Origin: Streptomyces sp. DvalAA-43
GTDB lineage: Bacteria; Actinomycetota; Actinomycetes; Streptomycetales; Streptomycetaceae
Assembly (NCBI RefSeq): GCF_900091725.1
Contig: NZ_FMBW01000087.1
Location: forward strand, 186,001 to 250,000
DNA length: 64,000 bases
Direction of reading: 5' to 3'
Position 1 is the stretch's first letter; every line of letters begins with the position of its first letter. The position numbers and the translations under genes are program-made. Shown here piece by piece: positions 61,377 through 64,000 of the stretch. Under the pieces are notes generated by a model, which was not told the DNA's origin, searched no databases, and saw only the letters and a list, made by a program, of their open reading frames with translations.

Positions 61377-62432
61377 GTGAGCGCCCCAACGGTGTACGAC
61401 GTCGCCGAGCGGTCGGGCGTCTCCATTGCCACGGTCTCGCGGGTCTACCGCACCCCCGATTCGGTACGTGCCCAGACCCGTGAGCGGGTCCTCGAAGCCG
61501 CCCGCCAGCTCGGTTACGTCCCCAGCGGGAACGCCCGGGGCCTGGCCAGCCGGACCACCGGCGTGCTCGGTCTCTGCTTCCCCGACATGGCCGACCCCGA
61601 CGCCGAGGCCGACGCGGAGGCGGACAGCGACGCCGACGACGCGGTGATGCTCTACTCCGACCAGATCATCCGCGGCATGGAACGGGCGGCGCGCCGGCAC
61701 GGGTACGCGCTGCTGATCGCCGCGTCGATGGAGGACGGGCCGGAGAGCGTCGTCGCGAAGGTCGCGGGGCGGGTCGACGGCTTCGCCGTACTGGCGCGGA
61801 CCGTGCCGACCGAGGACCTCGAAGTCATATCGCGCCGGCTCCCGGTGGTGATGATCGCCGGGCCGCGCGAGATCGACCATCTCGACCACATCGTCGTCGC
61901 GAACGCGGACGGCGAACGCGAACTGGCCCGCCATCTGATCGAGGACCACGGGCTGCGCAGGCTCGCCTTCGTCGGCGGCGAGGTCGAGTCGCCGGACGCC
62001 GAGGCGCGGTTCCTCGGCTTCCGGCAGGCGTGCCGCGACGCCGGGCTCCCGGTGCCGGACGCACCCGACCTGCGGGCCGAGATGATGACGCAGGCCGAGG
62101 GCGCACGGGCCGCGGAGGCGCTGCTCGACCGGGCCGGCGAACGGCCCGAGGGCATGCTCTTCGCCAACGACCAGATGGCGGTGGGCGCGCTGCGCGCACT
62201 GGAGCGGCGCGGGGTGCGGGTGCCCGAGGACATCGCGGTGACCGGCTTCGACGGGATTCCGCTGAGCCGGATCGTCCAGCCACCGCTGACGACCGTGCGC
62301 CAGCCGATCCGCCGGCTCGGCGAGCAGGCGGTGGAGCTGCTGGTCCAGCGGCTGGGCAACAGCGGCGCCGAGCCGGTGTCGCTCATGCTGCCGGTCTCCC
62401 TGATCCGCCGCGCCAGCTGCGGCTGCGGCTGA
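61377..62432 (+). CDS. LacI family transcriptional regulator
   Basis: Protein of 351 aa from GTG 61377. The N-terminal DNA-binding domain is TVYDVAERSGVSIATVSRVY with hinge helix SGNARGLASRTTGVLG. A periplasmic-binding-like ligand domain follows (PEGMLFANDQMAVGALRALE, DIAVTGFDGIPLSRIVQPPL). An unusual acidic repeat, PDAEADAEADSDADDA, sits at about 74-90 in the first ligand-domain loop. The end is Cys-rich (ASCGCG). It probably regulates itself and the sugar ABC gene at 63838 through TGNATGCGCTTNCA sites. Confidence 0.92.
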   Translation: MSAPTVYDVAERSGVSIATVSRVYRTPDSVRAQTRERVLEAARQLGYVPSGNARGLASRTTGVLGLCFPDMADPDAEADAEADSDADDAVMLYSDQIIRGMERAARRHGYALLIAASMEDGPESVVAKVAGRVDGFAVLARTVPTEDLEVISRRLPVVMIAGPREIDHLDHIVVANADGERELARHLIEDHGLRRLAFVGGEVESPDAEARFLGFRQACRDAGLPVPDAPDLRAEMMTQAEGARAAEALLDRAGERPEGMLFANDQMAVGALRALERRGVRVPEDIAVTGFDGIPLSRIVQPPLTTVRQPIRRLGEQAVELLVQRLGNSGAEPVSLMLPVSLIRRASCGCG

Positions 62433-62544
62433 CGGGACCGGTGGCCGGGGCGGGCCTCTCGGGCGCGACCCAGCCGGGCGGGCCTCTCAGGACCGCCCGG
62501 CGCCCCGCGCCCTCATCAGGCCCGGCCCAGCACGCCCCGCACCC

Positions 62545-63537
62545 TCAGGCCCGGCCCAGCCGTGCCCCGAAGAACCGCTGCCGGGCCGCCCGGAGCTCCG
62601 CCTTCTCCGCCTCCGTGCCCTCGTACTCGAAGTGCCCCGCCTCCAGCACCGTCAACTCGTGCTCACCGGCCAGCGCGTTGTGCACGGCGAACTGCCCCGG
62701 CGGCGGCACCGAGGGATCGAAGAGCGCCGCGGCCACCAGCGTGGGCACCTCCAGCCGCGTCGCGGCCGTGGCGGCGTCGAAGTACGGCAGCACCTCGTCG
62801 ACCTCGGGGTGGTCCTGGCGGTAGCCCTGCACCGCCTCCCCGCTGCCGATGCACGGCAGGGTGAGCCGCAGCGGGTGGTTGCCGAAGGTGGGCACCGTCA
62901 GCTGACCGGCCGCGAAGCGGTCGTCCCAGGGCAGCGCCAGCGCGCCGAGCCCGCCGCCGAAGCTCTCCCCGAGGTATCCGAGCCCCGGGCCGCCCTCCTG
63001 CCGCGTCAGCCCCGGCACCAGCTCGCACAGCGCCGACGCGGCGCACCACAGGTCCGCCACGCAATCGCCGATGACATAGGTGTCGCGGGACTCGATGCCG
63101 TGCAGCACGTGCGCGGCGGACACGTCCGGTATGCCCGGGTGCAGACCGCGCGACCCCATGCCGCGTACGCACGGCAGGATCGCCGCGGCCCGGGGCAGCG
63201 GCAGCGGCACGTCGGGGCCCGGCTCGTCCCGGCCGCCGTAGCCGTGTCCGATGACGAATCCGTACTCCGCCGCCCCCTCGACGGGCAGCGCCACCCAGCC
63301 GCCGAGCCGCACCCCGCCCACCGAGGTGAAGGTCACGCCGTGGATCCGCACCCCGTCGCGCTCCTCCTCGGGCGGGCCGAGCTCCGGCTCCGTGGCGACC
63401 TTACGGGCCTCCGCGTGGCGGGCCTGCCAGAAAGCGTCGAAATCGTCCGGAGCGGAGGGGGCGGGGACGCCCAGCAGGTCCGGGAGCGTGTATCCGTAGG
63501 CCGGATCGAAAGGGAATTCATGTGCGAGCGAAGCCAT
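62545..63537 (-). CDS. Acetylxylan esterase/cephalosporin-C deacetylase-like (CE7-type) hydrolase
   Basis: Alpha/beta hydrolase of 330 aa without signal peptide, so it acts on small imported sugars or esters in the cytoplasm. The CE7-like N-terminus is FPFDPAYGYTLPDLLGVPAP and DFDAFWQARHAEA. Other blocks are GYGGRDEPGPDVP and the RG motif MGSRGLHPGIPD. Nucleophile Ser192 is in LGESFGGGLG (classic CE7: GSQGG), with Asp in ALFDPSVPPPGQF and His in EAGHFEYEG. It lies between the LacI gene and the sugar-binding gene, suggesting deacetylation of an acetylated oligosaccharide. Substrate inferred. Confidence 0.85.
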   Translation of the reverse strand: MASLAHEFPFDPAYGYTLPDLLGVPAPSAPDDFDAFWQARHAEARKVATEPELGPPEEERDGVRIHGVTFTSVGGVRLGGWVALPVEGAAEYGFVIGHGYGGRDEPGPDVPLPLPRAAAILPCVRGMGSRGLHPGIPDVSAAHVLHGIESRDTYVIGDCVADLWCAASALCELVPGLTRQEGGPGLGYLGESFGGGLGALALPWDDRFAAGQLTVPTFGNHPLRLTLPCIGSGEAVQGYRQDHPEVDEVLPYFDAATAATRLEVPTLVAAALFDPSVPPPGQFAVHNALAGEHELTVLEAGHFEYEGTEAEKAELRAARQRFFGARLGRA

Positions 63538-63837
63538 GGACCCGACCGTATCCGCCCCGTCCTCGACCGTACAGACCTCTTGATCGTCACGGAGCAGACC
63601 CCTTGATCGCCACGACACGGACCCGTTGCCCCGCGGGGACCCGGTAGCGAAATCGGTCACATCACCCCCAATTTCACAAACAACCCACTTACCGTGACAA
63701 GTTGAACATTCAGATGTCCAGCACGTTGCACGAGTGTGACCAAGCACCCTCTTGCGGATTCCTGAATCTCTGCCGCAGAGTGATGTATGCGCTTACAGGC
63801 AGCGCATACATCCGGATTGCTCAAGGAGGAGCCCTCC
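63538..63837. promoter_or_regulatory. Divergent region with operator-like inverted repeat before sugar-binding protein gene
   Basis: A 300-bp region. ATGTATGCGC (63783-63792) and GCGCATACAT (63802-63811) form perfect 10-bp arms with a 9-bp spacer. The left part also reads TGTATGCGCTTACA (63784-63797), matching the LacI-gene site TGAATGCGCTTTCA. It lies 27-55 bp upstream of the start codon, where a repressor would block the promoter. Confidence 0.65.
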
Positions 63838-64000
63838 ATGTCCCGCACCGCCAGAAACGCCTCGATCGGTATCGCGGTCACGGCCGCGCTCACTCTCGGT
63901 CTCACCGCGTGCGGCAGCTCCGGTGGCGACGAGGTCGCCGCGGACAAGAAGCAGACGATCACCGTCTGGGCCATGGGGGCCGAGGGCGAGAAGCTCGCGG
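63838..64000 (+). CDS. Extracellular solute-binding lipoprotein (sugar ABC importer, family 1), partial
   Basis: The first 54 residues are visible. ATG 63838 follows AAGGAGGAGCCCTCC. The lipoprotein signal peptide ends LGLTAC with C25. The mature start, then KKQTITVWAMGAEGEKLA, is the usual beginning of family-1 sugar-binding proteins (first beta strand TITVWA). The rest of the gene, and presumably two permease genes, lie beyond the window. The operator-like repeat and the LacI and esterase genes suggest an oligosaccharide import locus. Confidence 0.88.
   Translation, partial: MSRTARNASIGIAVTAALTLGLTACGSSGGDEVAADKKQTITVWAMGAEGEKLA

Overview
The window is high-GC actinobacterial DNA and almost certainly chromosomal Streptomyces. 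It carries a complete bldK oligopeptide-import operon, a mycothiol gene (mshB), many GTG/TTG starts, several leaderless-looking promoters, a class F sortase and a GH55 exo-beta-1,3-glucanase of a Streptomyces type. No tRNA, rRNA, CRISPR array, insertion sequence or phage gene was seen.

Layout. (1) 1-3021, minus: an envelope-stress module of ECF sigma factor, zinc-type membrane anti-sigma factor and HtrA-like protease (protease truncated by the window start). (2) 3.2-16.8 kb: housekeeping genes including an O-methyltransferase, DUF3117, enoyl-CoA hydratase, tag, a DivIVA-like protein, folP2, a LOG protein, dapE, a lysozyme-fold secreted protein, dapC, fdxA, a GNAT, a SirB1-type protein and an Otr(A)/Tet-type ribosomal protection GTPase with a small upstream ORF. 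(3) 17.4-22.9 kb: cell-surface and secreted genes, namely an Asp-Gly-Arg repeat protein, class F sortase, FG-GAP propeller and GH55 glucanase. (4) 23.0-28.2 kb: TetR with an SDR oxidoreductase, and a NarL-type two-component system coupled to an ABC-2 exporter. (5) 28.4-35.6 kb: a peptidoglycan-binding membrane protein, DUF6113, mshB, an S9 peptidase and small or large membrane proteins. (6) 35.7-54.3 kb: three complete family-5 oligopeptide ABC importers side by side. Two are close paralogues on the minus strand, and bldKA-E lies between them on the plus strand. (7) 54.8-59.7 kb: typA and an lpqW-like lipoprotein. (8) 60-64 kb: isochorismatase-like hydrolase with MarR, then a sugar locus (LacI regulator, CE7-like esterase, and a sugar-binding lipoprotein cut by the window end).

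How it fits together. The minus-strand backbone (typA/lpqW, mshB, fdxA-dapC, dapE, LOG, folP2, DivIVA-like, tag, DUF3117, O-methyltransferase, sigE-rseA-htrA) recalls, in nearly the same order, the Mycobacterium tuberculosis Rv1165-Rv1224 stretch. The peptide importers, surface genes and two-component/ABC system are then Streptomyces-specific insertions into an old core. Several regulator-operator pairs can be read directly: TetR (two TGGACC-N4-AGTCCA sites), LacI (two TGNATGCGCTTNCA sites), MarR (a 24-bp perfect palindrome), an ATGACAGATGTCAT site before the ABC/two-component operon, and a double GAGCGCTC site before the GH55 gene.
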